This document shows positions 15,927 through 25,025 of a stretch of DNA of 64,000 bases, piece by piece. The stretch lies in assembly GCA_963800065.1 (NCBI GenBank), contig CAWCZO010000002.1:248001-312000 (forward strand). The letters run 5' to 3'. A model generated the notes under the pieces. The model had not been told where the DNA came from and did not search any database. It saw nothing but the letters and a program-made list of their open reading frames with translations. This DNA is from CAWJFJ01 sp963800065. GTDB taxonomy: Bacteria; Actinomycetota; Acidimicrobiia; Acidimicrobiales; UBA8190. Numbering within the stretch: position 1 is the stretch's first letter; every line of letters begins with the position of its first letter. Made by a program: the position numbers and the translations under genes.

Positions 15927-17276
15927 GTGGGAACGGGACGGGTCCTCGTGTACGGGTTGGGCGTGAGCGGCAGCGCCGCCGCGCGTCACCTGAGGGCCGA
16001 GGGGTCCGACGTGGTGGCCGTGGACGACGACGCCGGCCCCGGCCCCCGCCGGCGCGCCGCCGAGCTCGGCCTCGATCTGGTGGTGGCCCCCGACCGGGCC
16101 ACCCTGCGGGCCCTGGCCTCGGGGGTGGACGAGATCGTGGTCAGTCCCGGGGTCCCCGCCGGGCACGGGGTGTTCGCTCTGGGCCCCGGGGTGCGGCTGG
16201 TCGGTGAGGTCGAGCTGGCGTGGCGGCGGACGCGGTCGACGATGGTGGCGGTGACGGGGACGAACGGGAAGACCACCGTCACCACCTTGATCGCCGCCAT
16301 GCTGGTGGCCTCGGGGGTGCGGGCCGCGGCCGCCGGCAACATCGGCGCCCCCCTGCTCGACGCCGTGGCCGGTGACGCCGACGTCGTCGTGGCCGAGGTC
16401 TCGTCCTTCCAGCTGGCCTTGACCGACACCTTCCACCCGGCCGTGGCCGCCTGGGTCAACTTCTCCGAGGACCACCTCGATTGGCACGCCACCATGTCCG
16501 ACTACCGCGACGCCAAGGCCCGGGTGTGGGCCAACAGCGGGCCCGGCGACGTGGTGGTGGCCAACGCCGAGGACCCGGTCGTCCTCGGGGCGTCGGCGGC
16601 ACCGGCGGCCCGGGGGGCCGAGGTGGTGACCTTCGGCCTCGACGGCGGCGACTACACGGTGGCGGGGGGCCATCTGGTGGGACCGGGGGGTCTCGTCCTG
16701 GCTTCGGTCGACGAGCTGCCGCGGGCCAGGCCCCACGACCTGGCCAACGCCCTGTGCGCCACGGCGGCCACCCTGGCCGCCGGGGGGGAGCCCGAGGGGT
16801 GCCGCCGTGCCCTGGTGGCCTTCCGGGGGCTCCCCCACCGGGTCGAGCTGGTGGGCGAGGCTGGTGGGGTGCGTTTCTATGACGACTCCAAGGCGACCAC
16901 GCCCGGCGCCGTGCTGGCCGCCCTGGACGGTTTCGGATCGGCCGTGCTGATCGCCGGTGGCCGGAACAAGGGTCTGGACCTTTCGGTGCTGCGGGCCGCG
17001 GCCACCCACCTCCGCGGGGTGGTGGCCATGGGCGAGGCGGCCCCCGAGGTGACGAGCGCCTTCGTCGGGGCCTGCCCGGTGGTGGAGGCCTCGTCGATGG
17101 CCGATGCGGTGGCCCTGGCGGCGGGGATGGCCCGGCCCGGGGACGCCGTCCTGCTGTCGCCGGCCTGCGCGTCGTTCGACCGGTACCCCTCCTACGCCGC
17201 CCGGGGTGACGACTTCGTCCGCTGCGTCCGGGCCCTGGGGGCCACGGCCACGGTGGCCGACGGGGTGGAGCGGTGA
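15927..17276 (+). CDS. murD: UDP-MurNAc-L-Ala:D-Glu ligase MurD
   Basis: Adds D-glutamate to UDP-MurNAc-L-Ala. The 449 residues show the N-terminal Rossmann motif VYGLGVSGSAAARHL, the ATP loop AVTGTNGKTTVTTLIAAML (about 109-127), EVSSFQL, NFSEDHLDWHATM, and the C-terminal YDDSKATTPGA and GGRNKG signatures, which distinguish MurD from MurC/E/F. GTG 15927 is the only plausible start after mraY. ftsW overlaps its stop by GTGA (17273-17276). Confidence 0.96.
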   Translation: MGTGRVLVYGLGVSGSAAARHLRAEGSDVVAVDDDAGPGPRRRAAELGLDLVVAPDRATLRALASGVDEIVVSPGVPAGHGVFALGPGVRLVGEVELAWRRTRSTMVAVTGTNGKTTVTTLIAAMLVASGVRAAAAGNIGAPLLDAVAGDADVVVAEVSSFQLALTDTFHPAVAAWVNFSEDHLDWHATMSDYRDAKARVWANSGPGDVVVANAEDPVVLGASAAPAARGAEVVTFGLDGGDYTVAGGHLVGPGGLVLASVDELPRARPHDLANALCATAATLAAGGEPEGCRRALVAFRGLPHRVELVGEAGGVRFYDDSKATTPGAVLAALDGFGSAVLIAGGRNKGLDLSVLRAAATHLRGVVAMGEAAPEVTSAFVGACPVVEASSMADAVALAAGMARPGDAVLLSPACASFDRYPSYAARGDDFVRCVRALGATATVADGVER

Positions 17277-18550
17277 CGCCGGTGTCGGGGGCCTCGCCCG
17301 CCGAACCCGACCGGACCCGGCGCCCGCCGTTGCTGCGGGTCGTCGACGGGGGAGGGGGGCGACGGGGAAAGCGGCCGGGCGACGCTCGACGCCGACGGCC
17401 GCTCGTCACGACGCGGACCGCCCTCCTCGTCGTCATCGGGAGCCTGTGCGCCACCGGGCTGGTCATGGTGCTCTCGGCCTCGGCCTACACGTCGCTGGTG
17501 GAGGACGGGTCGGTGTGGACGATCTTCCTGCGGCAGGTCCTGTGGATGACCCTCGGCGGCATCGCCCTCTACGTGACGGCCCGGATGTCCTACGAGCGCT
17601 GGCGGCGGGTGCGAGTCCTCCTCCTGGTGGGGACCCTGGCGTTGCTGACGGCCGTGCTCGTCCCGGGAATCGGGGTCTCGGCCGGCGGATCGGCGCGGTG
17701 GCTCGGCGTGGGCCAGCTGCGGCTGCAGCCGTCGGAGCTCATGAAGCTGGCCCTGGCCGTCTTCGCCGCCGACCTGCTGGCCCGACGGGCCGACCGCGTC
17801 CACGAACCGGGGGCGGTGGTGGTGCCCCTTCTGGTGGTGCTGGGGATCGCCGGGGTCCTGGTGCTCAAGCAGCCCGACATGGGGACGGCCCTGGTCCTGG
17901 CCTGCATCGCCCTGTCGATGCTCTACGCCGGGGGCGTCCCCCTGCGTCCGGTGCTCAAGGTGATGGCCGGCGTGGCCGTGCTGGGGGTGATCCTGGGCCT
18001 GGCCGAGCCGTACCGGCGGGCCCGGCTGCTGTCGTTCGTCAATCCCTTCGCCCACGCCCAGGGCTCGGGCTACCAGGTCGTCCAGTCGCTCGTCGGACTG
18101 GGCTCGGGTCGTCTTTTCGGCCTGGGACTGGGAGCCGGGAGGGAGCGGTGGGGGCTGTTGCCCAACGCCCACACGGACTTCATCTTCTCGGTGATCGGCG
18201 AACAGGTGGGCCTGGTCGGAGCGCTGCTGGTGCTGGCCCTCTTCGGGGCTCTGGCCTGGTACGGGCTGCTGGCCGCCGGGCGGGCCCCGGACCGCTTCGG
18301 GGCCCTGCTGGCCGTGGCCGCCACGTGCTGGATCACCAGCCAGGCCGTCATCAACCTGGGCGCCGTCATCGGGCTGCTCCCCGTGACCGGGATCCCGCTG
18401 CCCTTCATCTCGTTCGGCGGGTCGTCGCTCGTCATCACCATGATGGCGGCGGGCATCCTCGTCAACGTGGCCGGCCACGAGAAGGAGCCGTCGTGGCCGG
18501 TCCGGCCCGTCCCGGGCACCCCGTCGGGGCGGCGGTCCGCGGCACGGTGA
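17273..18550 (+). CDS. ftsW: Septal peptidoglycan polymerase FtsW (SEDS family)
   Basis: Polymerises lipid II at the septum with FtsI. A 425-residue polytopic protein with about ten helices after a basic cytoplasmic N-terminus of about 45 residues. SEDS motifs visible are LQPSELMKLALAVF (about 150), LLKQPDMGTALVLA with the conserved Asp (about 203), YQVVQSLVGLGSGRLFG (about 265), NAHTDFIFSVIGEQVG (about 298), and PFISFGGSSL (about 378). FtsW rather than RodA is supported by the neighbours murD and murG. Overlaps both neighbours by GTGA. Confidence 0.95.
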   Translation: MTPVSGASPAEPDRTRRPPLLRVVDGGGGRRGKRPGDARRRRPLVTTRTALLVVIGSLCATGLVMVLSASAYTSLVEDGSVWTIFLRQVLWMTLGGIALYVTARMSYERWRRVRVLLLVGTLALLTAVLVPGIGVSAGGSARWLGVGQLRLQPSELMKLALAVFAADLLARRADRVHEPGAVVVPLLVVLGIAGVLVLKQPDMGTALVLACIALSMLYAGGVPLRPVLKVMAGVAVLGVILGLAEPYRRARLLSFVNPFAHAQGSGYQVVQSLVGLGSGRLFGLGLGAGRERWGLLPNAHTDFIFSVIGEQVGLVGALLVLALFGALAWYGLLAAGRAPDRFGALLAVAATCWITSQAVINLGAVIGLLPVTGIPLPFISFGGSSLVITMMAAGILVNVAGHEKEPSWPVRPVPGTPSGRRSAAR

Positions 18551-19740
18551 CCACCCGCCGCTACGCGCTGGTGGCGGGGGGCGGGACCGGCGGTCACCTG
18601 GTGCCGGCGGTGACCGTGGCGCAGGCCCTGGCCGCCGTCCGCGGGGGGGACGCCGTCGAGATCGTGGGGTCGCGCCGTGGCCTCGAGGGGGATCTCCTGG
18701 TCGGCACCGGCCTCCCCGTGACGACGCTCCCGGGCCGCGGTTTCGCCCGGTCCTTCGGCCCCCGCCAGGTGATGGCCAACGTGGGGGCGGCCGCCGCTCT
18801 GGCGTGGGCGTGGGTGATGGCCCTGTCCCTCCTGCGCCGGCGTCGCCCCGCCGTGGTGGTGGCCATGGGCGGCTACGGCTGTGTCCCGCTGTCCCTGGCC
18901 GCCTTCGTGCTCGGGATCCCCGTCGTGCTGGTGAACCTCGACGCCGTGCCCGGGGCGGCCAGTCGGTTGGTGGGGCGGTTCGCCCGGGCCGCCGCCGTGG
19001 CCTTCCCCGGCACCCCGCTTCGGCGGGCCGTCGTCACCGGGGCCCCGGTCCGACCCGAGATCGTCGCCGCCGCCCACCCCGACGCCGCCGCCCGGCGCCG
19101 GGCCCGGGAGACGCTCGGCCTCCCTCCCGACCGCTTCGTGGTCGGGGTGGTGGGGGGGTCGCTCGGGGCCAGGACGATCAACGAGGCGGCGCTGGCGCTG
19201 GTGGGGCTGTGGGCCGGGCGTGGCGACGTGGTCGTGTACCACGTGGTGGGCCGACGCGACGCCGACGTCATGGCCCGGTCGGCCGCCGCCGAGGCCGACG
19301 CCGACACCGACGGGCTCGTCTACCGCCAGGTCCCCTACGAGGACCGGATGGCCGTCTTCTACCAGGCCGCCGACGTCGTGGTGGGGCGGGCCGGGGCCGG
19401 CACCGTGGCCGAGCTGGCCGTGATCGGGGTCCCCGCCGTCCTCGTCCCCCTGCCCGGCGCCCCCGGTGACCACCAGGCGGTGAACGCCGGCGCCCTGGCC
19501 TCGGCCGGCGGTGCGGTGGTGGTCCCCGACGGCGAGTGCAGCGGAGAGCGGCTGGCCGCCGAGCTGGAGTCGTTGCGGTCACCGGGCACCCTCGACGCCA
19601 TGCGCCGGGGGGCGGCCACGCTCGGACGGCCCCAGGCGGTGGCCGCCGTGGTGGCCCTCATCGAGACGCACGCCCGGGCCGGACCCCGGCCCGCCGGGTC
19701 GGTGGGCGCCGCCACCCGGGCCCGCCACGGGGCCCCGTGA
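18547..19740 (+). CDS. murG: Lipid II synthase MurG (GlcNAc transferase)
   Basis: Transfers GlcNAc from UDP-GlcNAc to lipid I on the inner membrane face. The 397 residues start with RYALVAGGGTGGHLVPAV (glycine-rich acceptor loop, about 5-22). They continue with VVAMGGYGCVP, the C-terminal nucleotide domain GVVGGSLGARTINEA, and VVGRAGAGTVAELAVIGVP, the UDP-GlcNAc-binding block. GTG 18547 overlaps the ftsW stop. The last 25 residues are Gly/Ala/Arg rich and probably disordered. murC begins within its stop. Confidence 0.95.
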   Translation: MTTRRYALVAGGGTGGHLVPAVTVAQALAAVRGGDAVEIVGSRRGLEGDLLVGTGLPVTTLPGRGFARSFGPRQVMANVGAAAALAWAWVMALSLLRRRRPAVVVAMGGYGCVPLSLAAFVLGIPVVLVNLDAVPGAASRLVGRFARAAAVAFPGTPLRRAVVTGAPVRPEIVAAAHPDAAARRRARETLGLPPDRFVVGVVGGSLGARTINEAALALVGLWAGRGDVVVYHVVGRRDADVMARSAAAEADADTDGLVYRQVPYEDRMAVFYQAADVVVGRAGAGTVAELAVIGVPAVLVPLPGAPGDHQAVNAGALASAGGAVVVPDGECSGERLAAELESLRSPGTLDAMRRGAATLGRPQAVAAVVALIETHARAGPRPAGSVGAATRARHGAP

Positions 19741-21128
19741 CGGCGATGCCCGCCGGCGCCGGGCCGGTCGATCTGACGTCGCCGAGACGGATCCATCTCG
19801 TCGGTGTGGGCGGGGCGGGGATGAGCGCCATCGCCTCGGTCCTGGCCGCCATGGGCCACACCGTGACGGGCAGTGACCTGAAGGCGTCACCCACCACGCA
19901 GAGACTGGCCGCCGCCGGGGTGTCGGTGATGATCGGCCATGGCGCCGGCCACGTCGGCGATGCCGACCTGGTGGCCGTCTCGACGGCCATCGCGGCGACG
20001 AACCCGGAGGTGGTCGAGGCCCGTCGCCGGGGCGTCCCGGTGCTGCACCGGGCCGAGGTCACCGCGGCGGTGGCCGCCTGTCGCCGGTGCGTGGCGGTGT
20101 CGGGGACCCACGGGAAGACGACGACCACGTCGATGCTGGCCCTCGTCCTGGTGGAGGCCGGGCTGCGTCCCAGCTTCCTCATCGGCGGGGACGTCAACGA
20201 GATCGGGACCAACGCCGTCTGGGACAGCGGGGCGTGGCTGGTGATCGAAGCGGACGAGAGCGACGGGACATTCCTGGCCCTCGACCCCGAGATCGCCGTG
20301 GTCACCAACGTGGAGCCCGACCATCTCGATTTCTACGGCGGCTTCGACGAGCTGGTGGCCGCCTTCGACCGGTTCTGCACGGGGAGGCCCGGGGCCGTGG
20401 TGGTGGGGGCCGACGACGCCGTGGCCGCCAGGCTGGGGCGGGACCACGGTGCCGACCTGGTGGGCACGGCCGCCGACGCCACCTTCCGGATCGAATCGCT
20501 GCGGGCCGGGCGGGACGGGGTGTCGTTCGAGATGAGCACCGGGGGGACGCGCCTGGGGACGATCTCGCTCCCCGTCACCGGGGCCAACATCGCCCGCAAC
20601 GCGGCGGTGGCCACCGTGGCCGCCCTGCACGTGGGGGCCACCTTCGAGGACGCCCGACGGGCGTTCGCCCGGTTCGCCGGGGTGGCCAGACGCTTCGAAT
20701 TGCGCGGCGAGTGGCGCGGCGTGCGCTTCGTCGACGACTACGCCCACCTGCCCACCGAGGTGAGCGCCGTCCTGGAGGCGGCCCGTCAGACCGGTCCCGA
20801 GCGTGTGGTCGTGGTGTTCCAACCGCACCGCTACAGCCGGATCGGGGCGCTCGCCGGGCAGTTCGCCGACGCCTTCTCGGCCGCCGACGTGGTCATCGTG
20901 ACCGAGATCTTCGCCGCCGGTGAGCAGCCCCGGCCCGGGGTGACGGGGCGCCTGGTGGCCGACGCCGTGGCGGCGCGCCATGGCGACCTCGACGTCACCT
21001 ACATCGCCGGTCGGGCCGAGCTGCGGGCCCACCTGGCCGCCGTGCTGCGGCCCGGCGACCTGTGCCTGACCCTGGGGGCCGGCGACTTGACGTCGCTGCC
21101 CGACGAGTTGGTGGGGGCCGAATGGTGA
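19737..21128 (+). CDS. murC: UDP-MurNAc:L-alanine ligase MurC
   Basis: Adds the first amino acid of the stem peptide. The 463 residues contain the MurC nucleotide-binding start HLVGVGGAGMSAIA (about 21-34), the ATP loop AVSGTHGKTTTTSM (about 120-133), EADESDGTF, NVEPDHLDFYG and VFQPHRYSR in the C-terminal domain. The THGKT form of the P-loop is typical of MurC. GTG 19737 overlaps the murG stop; the end overlaps murB by 7 bp. Confidence 0.96.
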   Translation: MTAMPAGAGPVDLTSPRRIHLVGVGGAGMSAIASVLAAMGHTVTGSDLKASPTTQRLAAAGVSVMIGHGAGHVGDADLVAVSTAIAATNPEVVEARRRGVPVLHRAEVTAAVAACRRCVAVSGTHGKTTTTSMLALVLVEAGLRPSFLIGGDVNEIGTNAVWDSGAWLVIEADESDGTFLALDPEIAVVTNVEPDHLDFYGGFDELVAAFDRFCTGRPGAVVVGADDAVAARLGRDHGADLVGTAADATFRIESLRAGRDGVSFEMSTGGTRLGTISLPVTGANIARNAAVATVAALHVGATFEDARRAFARFAGVARRFELRGEWRGVRFVDDYAHLPTEVSAVLEAARQTGPERVVVVFQPHRYSRIGALAGQFADAFSAADVVIVTEIFAAGEQPRPGVTGRLVADAVAARHGDLDVTYIAGRAELRAHLAAVLRPGDLCLTLGAGDLTSLPDELVGAEW

Positions 21129-22087
21129 GCGGGGCCGGGAGCCTCGACGCCGTGGCCACCGCCCTCGGGCCACGGGCCGTGCGTCACGCCCCGCTCGGGG
21201 CCCGGACCACCTACCGCGTGGGCGGGAGGGCCTCGGTCCTCGTCGAGGTGAACGGCGAGGACGATCTCGCCGCCGTCCACGACGCCCTGGCCGCGGTGGC
21301 GGAGCCGGTGGCGGTGCTGGTGCTCGGGAACGGGTCGAACATGCTGGTGGCCGACGCCGGGTTCGACGGGCTGGTGGTCGTCCCGGGACCGGGGATGGCG
21401 GGGATCGGGATCACCGGCACCACGGTGCGGGCCGGGGCCGCCGCCGCCCTGCCCCTGGTGGCCCGCCGGAGCGCGGCGGCCGGGCTGGTGGGCCTCGAAT
21501 GGGCGGTGGGGGTTCCCGGGTCCGTGGGCGGGGCGCTCAAGATGAACGCCGGGGGACACGGTGCGGACACCGCCGCCGTGCTGGGGCGCCACCGGATATT
21601 CGATCTGATGACGGGGCGGGCCACCGAGGACGGCCCCGGGCGCCTGGCCCTCGGGTACCGGACGTCGTCGCTGCAGGCGGGCCAGGTGGTGGTGTGGGCC
21701 GAATTCACGCTGAGGCCCGGATCGCGGGCCGAGGCCGAGGCCGCCGTGGCCGAGATCGTCCGTTGGCGTCGCGCCCACCAGCCCGGTGGCTCCAACGCCG
21801 GGTCGGTCTTCACCAATCCCTCAGGGGACTCGGCCGGGAGGTTGGTGGAGGCGGCCGGGTTGAAGGGCTTTCGCCTGGGCACGGCCCGGGTGTCGGAGAA
21901 GCACGCCAACTTCATCCAGGCCGACGACGGTGGGAGGGCGGACGACGTGCGCCAGTTGATCGACGAGGTGCGACGGGTGGTGCGGGAGCAGACGGGGGTG
22001 GACCTCGAGACCGAGGTCCGGATGGTGGGATTCGACGACGGGGGGCGGGGGAAACCCTCAACCTCATGTGGAGGGTCGGGATCATGA
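21122..22087 (+). CDS. murB: UDP-N-acetylenolpyruvoylglucosamine reductase MurB
   Basis: FAD enzyme that reduces enolpyruvyl-UDP-GlcNAc to UDP-MurNAc. At 321 residues it has TTYRVGGRASVLVEV, LGNGSNMLVAD (FAD, about 63-73), VGVPGSVGGALKMNAGGHG (about 129-147), the active-site Ser region SNAGSVFTNP (about 225), and the C-terminal SEKHANFIQ with the conserved catalytic-type Glu region near ETEVRMVG. ATG 21122 or GTG 21125 (the latter forms a GTGA overlap) both fit. ftsQ overlaps as ATGA. Confidence 0.94.
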   Translation: MVSGAGSLDAVATALGPRAVRHAPLGARTTYRVGGRASVLVEVNGEDDLAAVHDALAAVAEPVAVLVLGNGSNMLVADAGFDGLVVVPGPGMAGIGITGTTVRAGAAAALPLVARRSAAAGLVGLEWAVGVPGSVGGALKMNAGGHGADTAAVLGRHRIFDLMTGRATEDGPGRLALGYRTSSLQAGQVVVWAEFTLRPGSRAEAEAAVAEIVRWRRAHQPGGSNAGSVFTNPSGDSAGRLVEAAGLKGFRLGTARVSEKHANFIQADDGGRADDVRQLIDEVRRVVREQTGVDLETEVRMVGFDDGGRGKPSTSCGGSGS

Positions 22088-22986
22088 CACAGGTCATCGA
22101 GGCACCACAGACGGAGCCGGCCCCGGTGGCCATCGAGCCCCGGATCCTCGAGAGACGCGAGGAGGTGGCCCGACAACGCACCCGGAAACGGCTGCGGGTG
22201 GCGGCCACCGTGACCGCCGTGGCCGTGGTGGCGGGGGCGGCCTGGGCGACGTTGCATTCACCGGTCCTGGCCGCCCGCCACGTCACCGTGATCGGGGCCG
22301 TCCACACCGGCGTCGGTCCCGTGGTGGCCGCCGTGGGCGTCACCGGGCAACCGCTCGTCGACGTCAACCCGGGCCGGGTGGCCGCCCGCGTGGAGGCGTT
22401 GCCCTGGGTGGCGCGCGCCACCGTGACGCGGCACTGGCCCGACGACATCACCGTGACCGTCGTCGAGCGGTCGCCGGCGGCCGTGGTGCGGGGTGCGGGT
22501 CACGGATCGGTTCTGGTGGACGCCGGGGGGCACGTGCTCTCGTCGGCCCAGGAGGCCCCGCCGGGCACGCCGGTGGTGGTGGCCCCGGTGGTGGTCGGAC
22601 CGCCGGGCTCGGTGCTGGGACCGGCCGCCGCCCCCGGTCTGACGGTGCTGGCCGCCGTCCCGCCCCTGTTGCGACGGCGCGTCGAGGAGGTGGCGGTGGG
22701 CGCCGACGGTGAGGTCACCCTGGCCCTCACCGGACACGTCGGCGTGACGCTCGGCCCCGCCGTCGAGCTCCCGGCCAAGTTCGAGGCGCTCCTCAGCGTG
22801 TTGGTGGACGTCCCCCCGACGGCGCCGGAGGTCGTCGACGTCACCGTCCCCGACGCCCCCGCCGTCGGTCCGCCGCCGCCGCCCGCCACCGGTGTGCGGA
22901 GGGCGGCGCGCGGCGCGCCGGTGGCCGCGGTCGGCACCGGCGGTCGCGCCCCGCAGCTGCGGTCGGGCGGGCGAGGACCATCCTGA
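22084..22986 (+). CDS. ftsQ: Cell division protein FtsQ
   Basis: A bitopic septum protein linking early and late divisome parts. The 300 residues have a basic cytoplasmic N-terminus (to about 39, QRTRKRLR), one membrane helix (about 40-58), then a POTRA domain (HVTVIGAVHTGVGPVVAAVG, VARVEALPWVARATVTRHWP, ITVTVVERSPAAVV) and the FtsQ/DivIB beta domain. The last 45 residues are Pro/Ala/Gly rich, beyond the usual domain. ATGA overlap with murB. Downstream, ftsZ has its own promoter, so this is probably the end of the mraZ transcript, though read-through is likely. Confidence 0.92.
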   Translation: MTQVIEAPQTEPAPVAIEPRILERREEVARQRTRKRLRVAATVTAVAVVAGAAWATLHSPVLAARHVTVIGAVHTGVGPVVAAVGVTGQPLVDVNPGRVAARVEALPWVARATVTRHWPDDITVTVVERSPAAVVRGAGHGSVLVDAGGHVLSSAQEAPPGTPVVVAPVVVGPPGSVLGPAAAPGLTVLAAVPPLLRRRVEEVAVGADGEVTLALTGHVGVTLGPAVELPAKFEALLSVLVDVPPTAPEVVDVTVPDAPAVGPPPPPATGVRRAARGAPVAAVGTGGRAPQLRSGGRGPS

Positions 22987-23024
22987 CCTGGCCTTGCGCC
23001 TCCCCCTCGTGCCTGAAGCTCTGC

Positions 23025-23053
23025 TTGACCGGTTCCCGGTGCGGCCCTAGGGT
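23025..23053 (+). promoter_or_regulatory. ftsZ promoter
   Basis: TTGACC (23025-23030), 17 nt, TAGGGT (23048-23053), almost the same as the mraZ promoter. The 202-bp ftsQ-ftsZ gap gives an untranslated leader of about 130 nt ending in GAGGAGA before the ATG. ftsZ can therefore be expressed independently of the mraZ transcript. Confidence 0.78.
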
Positions 23054-23188
23054 GAGGCCACCTCGGCAGGCGCCAGTTGAAAGTTGTGGTCGAGGGTGAG
23101 GTGACTGGTGCTCGGTGCCGGCTCGGCCAGCCCGACCACCTGGCGGACGTACCCACCGTGAGGCCCGGGTGAGGGTCGAGGAGAGTCG

Positions 23189-24298
23189 ATGACCGGTCCA
23201 GCGCAGAGCAGCTACTTCGCTGTCATCAAGGTCGTCGGCGTCGGTGGTGGCGGGGTGAACGCCGTGAACCGGATGATCGAGGCCGGGCTGAAGGGCGTCG
23301 AGTTCATCGCCGCCAACACCGATTCGCAGGCCCTGCTGATGAGCGACGCCGACCTGAAGCTCGACATCGGTCGGCAGCGGACGCGGGGTCTCGGGGCCGG
23401 GAGCGACCCCGAGGTGGGTCGGGAAGCGGCCGAGGAGCACCGGGCCGAGATCGAGGAGGCGCTCAAGGGCGCCGACATGGTGTTCATCACCGCCGGCAAG
23501 GGCGGGGGCACGGGGACGGGCGCCGCCCCGGTGGTGGCCGAGATCGCCCGGTCGGTGGGAGCGCTCACCATCGCCGTGGTGACCCGACCCTTCGCCTTCG
23601 AGGGTCGCCAGCGCTCGGTGCAGGCCGAGGGCGGTATCCAGAAGCTGAAGGAGAAGGTCGACGCCATCATCATCATCCCCAACGACCGGCTCCTCACCGT
23701 GTCGACGGAGAAGACGTCCATGGTCAACGCCTTCAAGATGGCCGACGAGGTCCTGCTCCAGGGTGTGCAGGGGATCACCGACCTCATCACCATCCCCGGG
23801 CAGATCAACACCGACTTCGCCGACGTGCGGATGGTCCTGGCCGACGCCGGGACGGCCATCATGGGCATCGGCCAGACCACCGGTGAGGGTCGGGCCGTGA
23901 ACGCGGCCCGGGCCGCCATCACGAGCCCCCTCCTCGAGGCGCAGATCGAGGGGGCGCGAGGCATTCTGGTGAGCATCGCCGGGGGACCGGAGCTCGGGCT
24001 GTTCGAGGTGAACGAGGCCATGGAGATCATCCACGGGGTGGCCCACCCCGACGCCAACATCATCTTCGGAAACGTCATCGACGAGTCGATGGGCGACGAC
24101 GTCCGTGTCACGGTGATCGCCGCCGGGTTCGAGCGCTGGGAAGAGGGGGGCCGCAAGGGCGACGCCGCTGCCGGCGGGACGCCCTCCAGCCAGGTGCTCG
24201 GGCTCGATCCCGTGCACGAGGACATCTTCGCCACGCCCGGCGAGGACGACCTGGATCTCGGCGACGACGAGTTCGACGTCCCCTCCTTCTTGCGCTGA
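23189..24298 (+). CDS. ftsZ: Cell division GTPase FtsZ
   Basis: Tubulin-like GTPase that forms the Z-ring. The 369 residues include the N-terminal VVGVGGGGVNAVNRMI (about 15-30), the tubulin signature GKGGGTGTGAAP (about 103-114), the T7 synergy-loop region with NTDFADVRMVL (about 207) and a short linker. The conserved C-terminal peptide DDEFDVPSFLR is the docking site for SepF and other partners. ATG 23189 has GAGGAGA at the right distance. No ftsA is present anywhere nearby; SepF (25831) is the expected membrane anchor. Confidence 0.98.
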   Translation: MTGPAQSSYFAVIKVVGVGGGGVNAVNRMIEAGLKGVEFIAANTDSQALLMSDADLKLDIGRQRTRGLGAGSDPEVGREAAEEHRAEIEEALKGADMVFITAGKGGGTGTGAAPVVAEIARSVGALTIAVVTRPFAFEGRQRSVQAEGGIQKLKEKVDAIIIIPNDRLLTVSTEKTSMVNAFKMADEVLLQGVQGITDLITIPGQINTDFADVRMVLADAGTAIMGIGQTTGEGRAVNAARAAITSPLLEAQIEGARGILVSIAGGPELGLFEVNEAMEIIHGVAHPDANIIFGNVIDESMGDDVRVTVIAAGFERWEEGGRKGDAAAGGTPSSQVLGLDPVHEDIFATPGEDDLDLGDDEFDVPSFLR

Positions 24299-24344
24299 GG
24301 GCGCCGCCGGTCGCCGGCACGCCTACGCGTTGGGAGCGACACCC

Positions 24345-25025
24345 GTGGCGGCCTGGTGGTCGGGCCGCCGTGACGGGGACCAGCGGGGTGTCGACACGGG
24401 CACCCTGCCGCCGCCGGTCCCGGCCGGGCTGTCGGTGCACCGGCTGCGCCAAGTCCACGGGTCGGCCGTGGTGGTGGTGGACGGGTCGCCGCCGGCGGGA
24501 ACCACGGGCTGGGTGACCTCCCGCGATGGCCGGCCCCCCGAGGCCGACGCCGTGGTGGCGGTGGGTCCGGGGTCGTGCGTCGTGGTCCTCACCGCCGACT
24601 GCGCCCCGGTGGCGCTCGGGTCCCCCGAAGGTGTCCACGGCGCCGTCCACGTGGGCTGGCGCGGACTGGTGGCCGGCGTGATCGCCGGGGCCGTGGACGC
24701 CATGAGGGCCCTGGGGGCCACCGACGTGGTGGCCGGTCTCGGCCCCACCATCCACCCCTGCTGCTACACCTTCGGCGGCGACGACCTGGCCGCCGTGGCC
24801 GCCGTGGCCGGCGGGGGGGTCCGGTCCGTCACCTCGGGCGGGGAACCGGCGCTCGATCTGCCGGCCGCCGTCCGGGCCCGGTTGGACGAGGCCGGGGCCC
24901 GGCTCGTGGTCGACGTCGACCGGTGCACGGCCTGCGGGGGCGGTGCCTTCTCCCACCGGGCGCGCGCCGACGAGGCCCGCCAGGCCCTGTTCGTCTGGCG
25001 GGGGGAGGGGGGCCGGGGTCCGTGA
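24345..25025 (+). CDS. pgeF: Multicopper-oxidase-fold purine nucleosidase / peptidoglycan editing factor PgeF (YfiH)
   Basis: A 226-residue DUF152/laccase-domain protein; characterised members cleave purine nucleosides or remove mis-incorporated residues from UDP-MurNAc peptides, the latter fitting its place beside ftsZ. Metal-site motifs are RQVHGSAV (His), LTADCAPVAL (Cys) and AVHVGWRGLVAG (His), in family order; PCCYTFG and CTACGGG follow. GTG 24345 is preferred to TTG 24330 because GGGAGCG lies 8 nt upstream of it. The next gene overlaps its end by GTGA. Confidence 0.88.
   Translation: MAAWWSGRRDGDQRGVDTGTLPPPVPAGLSVHRLRQVHGSAVVVVDGSPPAGTTGWVTSRDGRPPEADAVVAVGPGSCVVVLTADCAPVALGSPEGVHGAVHVGWRGLVAGVIAGAVDAMRALGATDVVAGLGPTIHPCCYTFGGDDLAAVAAVAGGGVRSVTSGGEPALDLPAAVRARLDEAGARLVVDVDRCTACGGGAFSHRARADEARQALFVWRGEGGRGP

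Noticed and set aside
14526..17009. 827-codon open frame opposite mraY and murD
   Set aside because: His/Gly/Pro-rich shadow of third-position GC; the sense strand encodes two enzymes with all motifs.
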